Of a stretch of 64,000 nt of DNA, positions 56,499 through 64,000 are shown piece by piece (the first letter of the stretch is position 1; every line of letters begins with the position of its first letter). The notes under the pieces are model-generated. The model was not told where the DNA came from and ran no database searches. It saw only the letters and a program-made list of their open reading frames with translations. The DNA is taken from the NCBI RefSeq assembly GCF_017498525.1, contig NZ_CP071796.1:3472001-3536000 (forward strand). The letters run 5' to 3'. The translations under genes and the position numbers were made by a program. Source of the DNA: Ottowia testudinis (lineage in GTDB: Bacteria > Pseudomonadota > Gammaproteobacteria > Burkholderiales > Burkholderiaceae_C).

Positions 56499-56908
56499 AG
56501 TTCCGCCCCCACCCGCCGGAGGAGCCGGAGATCAACCTGATCCCGTTCATCGACGTGCTGCTGGTGATCCTGATCTTTCTGATGCTGACCACCACCTACA
56601 GCAAGTTCACCGAGCTGCAGGTGACCCTGCCCACCGCCAGCGCCGACAACGCGCGCGATCGGCCCAAGGAGATCGTGGTGGCCGTAGCCTCGGACGGCCG
56701 CTATGCCGTCAACAAGCAGCCGCTGGCGGGCAACAGCGTCGAGGCGGTGGCCAACGCGCTGCGCGCCGTGGCCGCCAAGGACAGCGTGCTGATCATCAGC
56801 GCCGACGCCGCCGCCCCGGTGCAAGCGGCCGTCACCGCCATGGACGCGGCGCGCCGGGTGGGGCTGACGCAAATCACTTTCGCGGCGAAAACAGGCACAT
56901 CCCCCTGA
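56495..56908 (+). CDS. exbD: ExbD/TolR subunit
   Basis: This is a 137-residue protein with an N-terminal helix INLIPFIDVLLVILIFLML carrying the proton-path Asp, followed by a periplasmic domain (TELQVTLPTASADN) ending KTGTSP. It starts at GTG 56495, overlapping the exbB stop, so coupling is expected. Confidence 0.9.
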   Translation: MKFRPHPPEEPEINLIPFIDVLLVILIFLMLTTTYSKFTELQVTLPTASADNARDRPKEIVVAVASDGRYAVNKQPLAGNSVEAVANALRAVAAKDSVLIISADAAAPVQAAVTAMDAARRVGLTQITFAAKTGTSP

Positions 56909-57000
56909 GGCGCTGACGCGCCTTCCCCCTCTCTGGCGCCGCTGCGCGGCTTGGAAGGGGGACAGCGCCAGCGGGCGGGCCAAGCCCTTTCGCGGCGTTC
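56899..57000. repeat. GC-rich inverted repeat downstream of exbD
   Basis: CCTTCCCCCTC and GGAAGGGGGAC arms enclose a spacer with CTGGCGCCGCTGCG. The CCCCTGAGGCGC...CCTTCCCCCTCTC type is recurrent in Comamonadaceae genomes by my recollection. Only one copy is visible here. Confidence 0.5.
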
Positions 57001-57095
57001 CGCGCGTGGCCTGCTCCGCGGCCTTCTGATCGTGACCGAGGGACGGGGGAACTGGCTATGCTGCGCGCTGACAGCCTCTCGCCACACTCTCCCGC

Positions 57096-58121
57096 ATGCT
57101 CCGCGCCCTCCTCGAACACCGCCTGCGCGCCGCCTGGACGCGGCGCGGGCCGCTGGCCGTGCTGCTGTGGCCGCTCTCGCGGCTGTACGGCGCGCTGGCG
57201 GCGCGGCGGCGGGCGGCGGATGCATCGAACGCCACGCGCCTGCCAGTGCCGGTGATCGTGGCCGGCAACGTGGTGGCCGGCGGCGCGGGCAAGACGCCCA
57301 CCACGCTGGCCATCGTGGCGCACCTGCGGGCGCGCGGCTGGCGGCCGGGAATCGTCTCGCGCGGGCATGGGCGCATCGGAGGCGACACCCGCGAGGTGCT
57401 GGCACACAGCGATCCGGCCGGCGTGGGCGACGAGCCGCTGCTGCTGCGGCGCCGCGCCGGCGTGCCGGTGTTCGTCGCCGCGCGCCGCGCCGAGGCGGGC
57501 CGCGCGCTGCTGGCGGCGCACCCAGGCACCGACGTGCTGGTGTGCGACGACGGCCTGCAGCACGCAGCGCTGGCGCGCGACGTGGAAATCTGCGTGTTCG
57601 ACGCCCGCGGCACCGGCAACGGCTGGCTGCTGCCGGCCGGGCCGCTGCGCGAGCCGTGGCCGCGCGCGGCGGACCTGGTGCTGTGCACCGAGCCGTGCCC
57701 CGCGCTCAGCCAGCCCGGCGCCACTGGCGCGCCCGCGCCCGTATTCAGCGCCACGCGCCGTCTGGCCGATCACGCGCTTGGCGCCGGCGGCGGCCGCGTG
57801 CCGCTGGCCGGCCTGCGCGGCCAGCCGCTCACCGCCGTCGCGGGCATTGCCCGCCCCGAAGCCTTCTTCGACATGCTGCGCGCCGCCGGGCTGACATTGG
57901 CGGACACCATCGCACTGCCCGATCACTATGATTTCAGTAGCTGGCCGCGCTTGCCAGACAAGCGCAAGGGCCTGATTTGCACCGAAAAAGACGCCCCCAA
58001 GCTGTGGCGCCACGACCCCGCCGCCCTGGCCGTGCCGCTGCTGCTGAACGTGCCGCCCGCCTTCTTCGCCGCGCTGGACGAGCGGCTGGCGGCGCAGGGC
58101 TATCATCCCGCCAGCCCATGA
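57096..58121 (+). CDS. lpxK: tetraacyldisaccharide 4'-kinase LpxK
   Basis: LpxK phosphorylates the lipid A disaccharide at the membrane. The 341-residue protein has the P-loop VVAGGAGKTPTTLAI, VSRGHGRIGG, and DVLVCDDGLQHAALARDVEI, and the late block ICTEKDAPKLW. The sequence FSSWPRLPDKRKG before it comes from an in-frame dispersed palindrome (57931-57978). Its stop overlaps the next gene (ATGA). Confidence 0.93.
   Translation: MLRALLEHRLRAAWTRRGPLAVLLWPLSRLYGALAARRRAADASNATRLPVPVIVAGNVVAGGAGKTPTTLAIVAHLRARGWRPGIVSRGHGRIGGDTREVLAHSDPAGVGDEPLLLRRRAGVPVFVAARRAEAGRALLAAHPGTDVLVCDDGLQHAALARDVEICVFDARGTGNGWLLPAGPLREPWPRAADLVLCTEPCPALSQPGATGAPAPVFSATRRLADHALGAGGGRVPLAGLRGQPLTAVAGIARPEAFFDMLRAAGLTLADTIALPDHYDFSSWPRLPDKRKGLICTEKDAPKLWRHDPAALAVPLLLNVPPAFFAALDERLAAQGYHPASP
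57931..57978 (+). repeat. dispersed palindrome inside lpxK, copy 12
   Basis: TTCAGTAGCTGGCCGCGCTT followed by GCCAGACAAGCGCAAGGGCC is a forward copy inside lpxK (about residues 279-294), in frame. Confidence 0.75.
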
Positions 58122-58507
58122 TTTCGCACATCGACCACGTCGTGCTCACCGTCGCCGACATCGAGCGTTCGGTGGCTTTCTACCAGCGCGTGCTGCGCAT
58201 GACGCCCGTCACCTTTGCCGGCGGCCGGCGCGCGCTGGCGTTTGGGCGCCAGAAGATCAATCTGCAAACCCTCGGCCAGGAGCCGCGCAACCGCGCCGCC
58301 GTGGGCGCGGGCGACCTGTGCCTCATCGCCGGCCGGCCGCTGCCCGAGGTGATGGCGCACCTGGCGGCCGAAGGCGTGCCGCTGCTGGAAGGCCCGGTGG
58401 CCAAATCCGGCGCGCAGGGCCCGATCGAGTCGGTGTATTTCAACGACCCGGACGGCCACTTGATCGAGGTCAGCGTCTATCCGGGCGCCAGCGCCGCTCC
58501 TGCATGA
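58118..58507 (+). CDS. VOC family (glyoxalase-like) protein
   Basis: This is a 129-residue protein of the vicinal-oxygen-chelate fold. MISHIDHVVLTVADIERSV carries the first metal His, and SVYFNDPDGHLIEVSVYP carries the last ligands. The substrate is unknown. It starts with a 4-nt overlap with lpxK, so it is co-translated, although it is unrelated in function. Confidence 0.88.
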   Translation: MISHIDHVVLTVADIERSVAFYQRVLRMTPVTFAGGRRALAFGRQKINLQTLGQEPRNRAAVGAGDLCLIAGRPLPEVMAHLAAEGVPLLEGPVAKSGAQGPIESVYFNDPDGHLIEVSVYPGASAAPA

Positions 58508-58603
58508 CCACCGGGCCGCGGCTGGCCGTGGCAGGCCGCGCGGCGCTCATCATCGCCCGCCTGGTGCTCATCCACCCTTTTTTCACCTCCTCAGGACACA
58601 GAA

Positions 58604-58813
58604 ATGGACGCCAAACTGCTTGAACTGCTGGTCTGCCCGGTCACCAAGGGCCCGCTCGACTTCGACCGTGACAAAAGCGAGCTGATCTCGCGCTCGGCCC
58701 GCCTGGCTTACCCGGTGCGCGACGGCATCCCCGTCATGCTGGAGAGCGAGGCGCGCACGCTGCCGGACGAGGAACTGGACGCCCTGCCCCCGCGCACGCC
58801 GCTGGTGGGCTGA
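58604..58813 (+). CDS. Trm112/UPF0434 family protein
   Basis: This is a 69-residue protein. It has [20 protein letters not shown], a later [19 protein letters not shown] and an acidic C-terminus, the YcaR/UPF0434 pattern commonly between lpxK and kdsB. Only one Cys remains, so no zinc site is expected. The stop and the kdsB start overlap by one base (TGATG). Confidence 0.9.
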   Translation: MDAKLLELLVCPVTKGPLDFDRDKSELISRSARLAYPVRDGIPVMLESEARTLPDEELDALPPRTPLVG

Positions 58814-59577
58814 TGTTCACCGTCCTCATCCCCGCCCGCCTGGCATCCACCCGCCTGCCGAACAAGCCGCTGGCCGACATCGGCGGCAAGCCGATGGTGG
58901 TGCGCGTGGCCGAGCAAGCCGAAAAATCCGGCGCCGCGCAGGTCATCGTCGCCGCCGATGCGCCCGAAATCCTCCAGGCCTGCGCCAGCCACGGCGTGCG
59001 CGCCGTGCCAACCCGCGCCGACCACCCCAGCGGCAGCGACCGGCTGGCCGAAGCCTGCGCGCTGCTCGGCCTGGCGGGCGACGATGTGGTGGTCAACGTG
59101 CAGGGCGACGAGCCCATGATCGATCCGGCGCTCATCGACGCCGTCGCCCATCTGTTGATGAATCAGCCGCTGGCGCAGATGGGGACAGCGGCACACGCTA
59201 TAAAAAGCGTAGAAGAATTCGTCAACCCGAACGTCGTCAAGGTGGTGACCGACGCCCGCGGCCTGGCCCTCACCTTCAGCCGCGCGCCGCTGCCGTGGTG
59301 GCGTGACGGCTTTGCGCAAGGCATCACGCAACTGCCCGCGCAGCCGGCGCCGCTGCGCCACATCGGCATTTACAGCTATCGAGCGGCCTTCCTGCGCGCC
59401 TTTCCCGCCCTGCCGCCCGCGCCGCTGGAACAGTGCGAGGCGCTGGAGCAGTTGCGCGCCCTGTGGCACGGTCACCGCATCGCCGTGCATGTGGCAGACG
59501 ATGCGCCGGGCGCCGGCGTCGACACGCCCGAGGATCTGGCGCGGGTGCGGGCAACGTGGGCGGCCGCGGCCGGTTGA
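58813..59577 (+). CDS. kdsB: CMP-KDO synthetase
   Basis: KdsB activates KDO with CTP for LPS core synthesis. The 254-residue protein has [54 protein letters not shown] and [13 protein letters not shown]. It is coupled to the Trm112-like gene by a TGATG junction. Confidence 0.95.
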   Translation: MFTVLIPARLASTRLPNKPLADIGGKPMVVRVAEQAEKSGAAQVIVAADAPEILQACASHGVRAVPTRADHPSGSDRLAEACALLGLAGDDVVVNVQGDEPMIDPALIDAVAHLLMNQPLAQMGTAAHAIKSVEEFVNPNVVKVVTDARGLALTFSRAPLPWWRDGFAQGITQLPAQPAPLRHIGIYSYRAAFLRAFPALPPAPLEQCEALEQLRALWHGHRIAVHVADDAPGAGVDTPEDLARVRATWAAAAG

Positions 59578-59625
59578 GGTGACGGCCGGCGCCCGCGCGC
59601 CATGCCGTGTCATGCACCACAAGCC

Positions 59626-59678
59626 TTTTTCGGCCCCAGCGCTTGCTGGACAAGCGCAAGCAGCTATCAAAACAATAG
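59626..59678 (-). repeat. dispersed palindrome, copy 13
   Basis: CCAGCGCTTGCTGGACAAGC followed by GCAAGCAGCTATCAAAAC is an inverted copy between kdsB and adk. Confidence 0.88.
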
Positions 59679-59691
59679 AAATTCCGCCTGA

Positions 59692-60450
<759 letters not shown>

Positions 60451-60727
60451 CGGGCGCCCGCGGGGCAGCGCAACCCCGGCAAGCGGCCCCACGCGGGCTC
60501 CTCCCTATCGCCCCGCCGCCGCGCTGAATCACTGGCGCGGCGCGGCCGCGGCGCCAATCGCTCAACCCTGCATCAAGCAGGCTGGTTGTGCCGGCCAAGG
60601 CTGGTGGCGCTTGTTTGCTTGGGCATTGATGGGATTTCACCCCAACCTGCCGGGCTGCCCGCCTGCCGCAGCCGCATAGACTCGCGCCAGCGCCCATCTG
60701 GCGGCGCTTTTGCATGGAAGACCACCC

Positions 60728-61621
60728 TTGACCAGCGCATCCCCGTCACCCACGCCGGCCCCCGCCTCGCCCTACGGCACCTTGCCGCCGGCATCGCCCC
60801 CGGCGCAGCGCAAGCCCATCAGCCTGCCGCGGCTGGCGCAGCTGCACGCCAGCGGCGAGAAGATCACCATGCTGACGGCCTACGACGCCACTTTTGCCGC
60901 CGTGGCCGATGCGGCCGGCGTCGAATGCCTGCTGGTGGGCGATTCGCTAGGCATGGTGTGCCAGGGGCTGCCATCCACCGTGGGCGTGTCGCTGGAGGCC
61001 ATGCGCTACCACACCGAGAGCGTCTCGCGCGGGCTGCACAAGGTGCAGGCCACCGCCTGGCTCATCGCCGATCTGCCGTTCGGCAGCTACCACCAGTCGC
61101 CCGAGCAGGCGCTGCACAGCGCCACCGCGCTGATGCAGGCCGGCGCCCACATGGTCAAGCTCGAAGGCGGCGGATGGACGGCACCCACGGTGCGCTTTCT
61201 GGTCGAGCGCGGTATCCCCGTGTGCGCGCACCTGGGCCTGACGCCGCAGACCGTGCACGCGCTGGGCGGCTACCGCGTGCAGGGCCGCGACGATGCTGGC
61301 GCCGAGCAACTGCGCCGCCACGCGCTGGAGCTGCAAGACGCCGGCGCCGCCATGCTGGTGCTGGAGATGGTGCCCGCCGCGCTGTCCGCCAGCCTGACGG
61401 CCGAGTTGCCACGCTGCGCCACCATCGGCATCGGCGCTGGCCGGGGCACCGCCGGCCAGGTGCTGGTGCTGCACGACATGCTGGGCGTGAACCTGGGCAA
61501 GAACCCGAAATTCGTGCGCAACTTCATGCAAGAGGCCGGCAGCGTGCGCGGCGCGATCGAAGCCTACGTGCGCGCGGTCAAGGACGGCAGCTTTCCCGAC
61601 GACGCGCTGCACGCCTGGTAG
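60728..61621 (+). CDS. panB: ketopantoate hydroxymethyltransferase
   Basis: PanB makes ketopantoate from ketoisovalerate for pantothenate synthesis. The 297-residue protein has [29 protein letters not shown] (metal Asp), [10 protein letters not shown] and [10 protein letters not shown]. No ATG lies before the conserved block. The TTG at 60728 follows GGAAG and gives MTSASPSPT, a disordered N-terminus; a TTG at 60710 is also possible. Confidence 0.9.
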   Translation: MTSASPSPTPAPASPYGTLPPASPPAQRKPISLPRLAQLHASGEKITMLTAYDATFAAVADAAGVECLLVGDSLGMVCQGLPSTVGVSLEAMRYHTESVSRGLHKVQATAWLIADLPFGSYHQSPEQALHSATALMQAGAHMVKLEGGGWTAPTVRFLVERGIPVCAHLGLTPQTVHALGGYRVQGRDDAGAEQLRRHALELQDAGAAMLVLEMVPAALSASLTAELPRCATIGIGAGRGTAGQVLVLHDMLGVNLGKNPKFVRNFMQEAGSVRGAIEAYVRAVKDGSFPDDALHAW

Positions 61622-61636
61622 GCTGAATTTGCTTCG

Positions 61637-61686
61637 CTATTGATAGCTGCCTGCGCTTGCCAGACAAGCGCGAGCAGCCGATTTGG
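61637..61686 (+). repeat. dispersed palindrome, copy 14
   Basis: ATTGATAGCTGCCTGCGCTT followed by GCCAGACAAGCGCGAGCAGC is a forward copy just after panB. Confidence 0.88.
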
Positions 61687-61700
61687 CACCATTCAACTGT

Positions 61701-61766
61701 AGGGTGGGTGCTTGCACCCACGCGACCGCTTTACCAGATGACGCGTGGGTGCCAAGCACCCACCCT
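61701..61766. repeat. palindrome at left edge of IS110 copy 2
   Basis: AGGGTGGGTGCTTGCACCCA-CGCG and CGCG-TGGGTGCCAAGCACCCACCCT match with a single-base gap around a 17-nt spacer. Its right edge is adjacent to the IS110 boundary (GT at 61768). Confidence 0.8.
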
Positions 61767-61767
61767 T

Positions 61768-61981
61768 GTATCTTTCCCCTCGAAGCAAAGAGAGCGTGTA
61801 CCCAGCCTTAAAGCCTGGACTTTGATCCGTAGATGACGCCCTTTGCTTCTTCTTCGTTCACCGGTCATTGACACTGAACGGTAGCCAAGGGCTTTGACCC
61901 TGTATGTACAAGGCAAGTGCGGTGAGCAGGTGATTCGATGGTTTGTTGTTGTCATTGTTTTCAATAGCGAGGAATCAACCC
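61768..61981 (+). ncRNA. candidate bridge RNA region of IS110 copy 2
   Basis: This is a 214-nt non-coding left end upstream of the transposase start. The family places the bridge RNA here. Inverted segments such as TTAAAGCCTGGACTTTGA are visible, but I could not confirm a fold. Confidence 0.4.
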
Positions 61982-62383
61982 ATGTTCTCCATCGGCATTG
62001 ATGTGGCCAAAGCCAAACTCGATGTCTGTGTCCTCTTTGAGCAGCGCAGCCGCACCAAGGTGGTGCCCAACTCGCCCGCCGGCTTTGCGCAGTTGCTGGC
62101 CTGGCTGCAACAGCATTGGCCCACGCAGCCCTTGAGCGGCTTTCACGCCATTCTGGAAGGCACTGGTGCCTATCACGAAGCCGCTGCTTGCGCCCTGTTC
62201 GATGCTGGCATTCGGGTGTCCATCGTCAACCCGGCGCAGGTGCGTGACTTTGCCCGGGGACTGGGCATTCGCACCAAGACCGACGGCGTGGACAGCGCCG
62301 TGCTGGCGCGCTACGGGCTGCTGGTGCAACCGGCGGCCTGGACGCCCCGCCCGCGCATGTGCGCGTGCTGCAGGCCTTGCTAA
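61982..62383 (+). pseudogene. IS110 transposase, N-terminal fragment
   Basis: It starts MFSIGIDVAKAKLDV (Asp of the RuvC-like domain), with ILEGTGAYHEAA and RTKTDGVDSAVLARY following. GAGGAA precedes the ATG. After residue about 120 the frame is lost. One extra C at 62345-62348 would restore TPPPAHVRVLQALL, which continues into the fragment at 63258. The IS5-family element then splits it. Confidence 0.85.
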
Positions 62384-63256
62384 GAGCGGCTAACAAAAGC
62401 CTGTCATCGCCCGTTGCACGGTATGCGTTTGATGGGGCATGGGCAAGAACAGGAACAAAGAGATCAGCACGGCTCTGTTCAAAAGGATTGAGCCGCTGTT
62501 GCCCGCAGTCAAGCCTTGTGCCAAAGGAGGCCGGCCCCGACTCAGCGATGAAAGGGCTTTGAATGGCATCCTGTTTGTACTGCGCACAGGCACGCCTTGG
62601 GAGCATTTGCCCCAAGAGCTGGGCTTTGGCAGCGGCATGACTTGCTGGAGACGACTGCGCGACTGGCAGGCCGCTGGCGTATGGCACCGTCTGCATCTGG
62701 CGCTGTTGGCCGAACTGCGAGGAGCTGGCAAACTGGATTTCAGCCGCGCCAGCATCGATGGGGCCAGCGTAGCCAGCCCCCGGGGGGCCCGCACACGGGG
62801 GCCAACCCGACCGACCGGGGCAAGCTTGGCAGCAAGCGCCACATCATCACAGACCGCCGGGGCATCCCCTTGATCTTTTGCGTCACCGGGGCCAACCGCC
62901 ATGACTCGGTAGTCTTCGAGGAGCTGATTGACGCCTTGCCTGCGGTGCGCGGCAAACCTGGCCGGCCGCGCCACTGGCCGGACAAGCTGCATGCGGACAA
63001 GGGCTACGACTATGCGCGCTGCCGCGCCCATCTCAAGCGACGGGGTATTTGCGATCGCATTGCCCGTAAAGGCGTTGAACGCAATGACAGGCTGGGCCGT
63101 CATCGATGGGTTGTCGAGCGCACTCATGCCTGGCTGGCTGCCTTTGGCAAGCTGCGTACCCGCTTTGAGCGTCGTATTGACATTCATCTGGCTCTGCTCA
63201 GTCTGGCTTGCTCTGTCATCTGCGTTCGCAATCTTGAACCGTTTTGTTAGCCGCTC
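62384..63256 (+). mobile_element. IS5-family element nested in IS110 copy 2, 873 bp
   Basis: 15-bp inverted repeats GAGCGGCTAACAAAA bound the element, with TAA direct repeats at 62381-62383 and 63257-63259. The right side re-enters IS110 coding sequence exactly after the TAA duplication. Confidence 0.9.
62439..63250 (+). CDS. IS5-family transposase, two frames
   Basis: The first frame has ALNGILFVLRTGTPWEHLPQ and IDGASVASPRG (first Asp). The second has GSKRHIITDRRGIPLIFCVT (Asp) and GRHRWVVERTHAWLAAFGKL (Glu). The frames meet at a C5G6 run near 62777-62787, and a -1 shift joins SPPGGPHTGANPTDRG. Programmed frameshifting is usual for this group, but a sequence error is not excluded. Confidence 0.85.
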
Positions 63257-63257
63257 T

Positions 63258-63840
63258 AAGCCGGCGCGAGGCGATCGCCCAGGACTTGCGGCGTGAGCGC
63301 AACCGGCTGGAGAAGCAACAGGCCGGCCAGCCCGTGGTGCTGGTGCAGTCGTCCTTGGAGGACTCGATTGCCTTCTTGCAGCAGCAGCTCAAGGACATTG
63401 AGCGGCAGATTGATCGGCACATTGACAGCCACCCGGATCTGAAGGGCGATGAGCAACTTCTGCAAAGCATCCCTGCGGTAGGTGAGAAGGTCAGCACACA
63501 GATGCTGAGTCTGCTGCGCAGCCGCAGTTTCGACACCGCCGAGCAACTGGCCGCTTATCTGGGGTTGGTGCCTGTTGAGCGGCAGTCGGGCTCTTCGCTC
63601 CTGGGCAGGGCGAGGCTGTCGAAGGCGGGGCCGGCCAAGCTCAGAGCCACGTTGTACATGGCAGCGGTGGTGGGCACTCGATACAACCCGCATGTGAAGG
63701 CTCTGTACGAGCGGCTGCTGGCCAACGGCAAGCCCAAGATGGCTGCGCTGGGCGCGGCCATGCGCAAGCTGGTGCATCTGTGCTTCGGGGTGTGGAAACA
63801 TCAGCAGCCTTATCGGGCAGATTTGGTAAATGCCGCTTGA
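63258..63840 (+). pseudogene. IS110 transposase, C-terminal fragment
   Basis: This continues SRREAIAQDLRRERNR and reaches LLQSIPAVGEKVSTQMLSL, GLVPVERQSGSS (Ser region), ATLYMAAVVGTRYNPHVK and a terminal stop. It is the C-terminal Tnp domain of the interrupted element. The right terminus of the element is only 13 nt beyond the stop. Confidence 0.85.
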
Positions 63841-63905
63841 CAGGCAAGACGGTATCTACGGGGATTTGCATGGCGCCAGCAACCCGATTTGGCGCCCGCA
63901 CCCGG

Positions 63906-64000
63906 TCAGAACGACCCGAACGCCGTGCCCAGCGCGATCACCACCGACAGCGCGATCAGCGGAATCACGATCGTCATGGCGGCAATGTTCAGGTACGACT
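63906..64000 (-). CDS. membrane protein C-terminus, 5' end off window
   Basis: Minus-strand translation reads SYLNIAAMTIVIPLIALSVV, then IALGTAFGSF and a stop at 63906-63908. This is the last hydrophobic segment of an unidentified membrane protein. The family cannot be called from so little sequence. Confidence 0.5.
   Translation of the reverse strand, partial: SYLNIAAMTIVIPLIALSVVIALGTAFGSF

Larger units (their letters stand above)
61768..63853 (+). mobile_element. IS110-family element copy 2, interrupted
   Basis: The left end reads GTATCTTTCCCCT (61768) and the right end TTGACAGGCAAGACGGT (63853), both matching copy 1. GT is at both edges. Removing the nested IS5-family element leaves about 1210 bp. 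The transposase is broken by that insertion and by a frameshift. Confidence 0.75.

Noticed and set aside
59190-59215. AT-rich CTATAAAAAGCG inside kdsB as a repeat remnant
   Set aside because: The translated residues ([15 protein letters not shown]) look ordinary for KdsB and the repeat core is absent.

Overview
The window is a chromosomal segment of a high-GC betaproteobacterium, most likely Burkholderiales, family Comamonadaceae. This rests on the gene neighbourhoods (ompR-envZ-ispF-ispD-mfd-serB; sodB-xseA-exbB-exbD-lpxK-kdsB-adk-panB; clpA-clpS-csp-icd), the Comamonadaceae-like proteins, and a short palindromic repeat with at least 14 recognisable copies between and inside genes. Species assignment is not possible by eye.

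Layout. 1-9 kb: a truncated TIGR03118-type lipoprotein gene behind a Fur-like box, queC, a nitroreductase, a small conserved gene behind an FNR-like box, nnrS, an MFS permease, tRNA-Val, relA and an alpha/beta hydrolase. 9-23 kb: a SIMPL-domain protein, ompR/envZ, an operon in which a PIN/antitoxin pair is joined by 4-nt overlaps to ispD-ispF, an orphan molybdenum hydroxylase large subunit, mfd (with an N-terminal frameshift and an in-frame repeat insertion), an L,D-transpeptidase and serB. 23-29 kb: a DUF4189-like gene, a TrpB-like enzyme, a thioredoxin-like protein, an insertion hotspot (IS110 element, palindrome, IS5-family element) and sbcB.

30-38 kb: a gluconate catabolic cluster. Three divergently arranged blocks (dctP2; eda, edd and a LacI-type regulator; gntK-dctQ-dctM-dctP) encode uptake, phosphorylation and the Entner-Doudoroff steps to pyruvate and glyceraldehyde-3-phosphate. 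A 12-bp LacI-type palindrome occurs before gntK and, with one change, before dctP2. 38-49 kb: an M48 protease, two YbjQ-domain proteins, clpA/clpS, a cold-shock protein, a dimeric and a monomeric isocitrate dehydrogenase, and a DUF192 protein. 49-62 kb: cyanide-insensitive-type cytochrome bd (cydAB) and a divergent DASS anion transporter sharing a perfect FNR box, sodB, xseA, exbBD, lpxK, a VOC protein, a Trm112-like protein, kdsB, adk and panB. 62-64 kb: a second IS110 element broken by an IS5-family insertion, then the 3' end of a membrane protein gene.

The less ordinary signals are (1) the dispersed palindrome, including in-frame copies inside xseA and lpxK; (2) two IS110-family elements whose ends I could align, each bounded by GT and each sitting at the edge of a different palindrome, with a long non-coding left end where family knowledge places the bridge RNA; (3) the gluconate/TRAP/Entner-Doudoroff cluster with its candidate operator; (4) a toxin-antitoxin pair translationally coupled to isoprenoid precursor synthesis; and (5) probable frameshifts at homopolymer runs, which could be mutations or assembly errors. 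I saw no CRISPR array, rRNA, prophage or obvious defence island.
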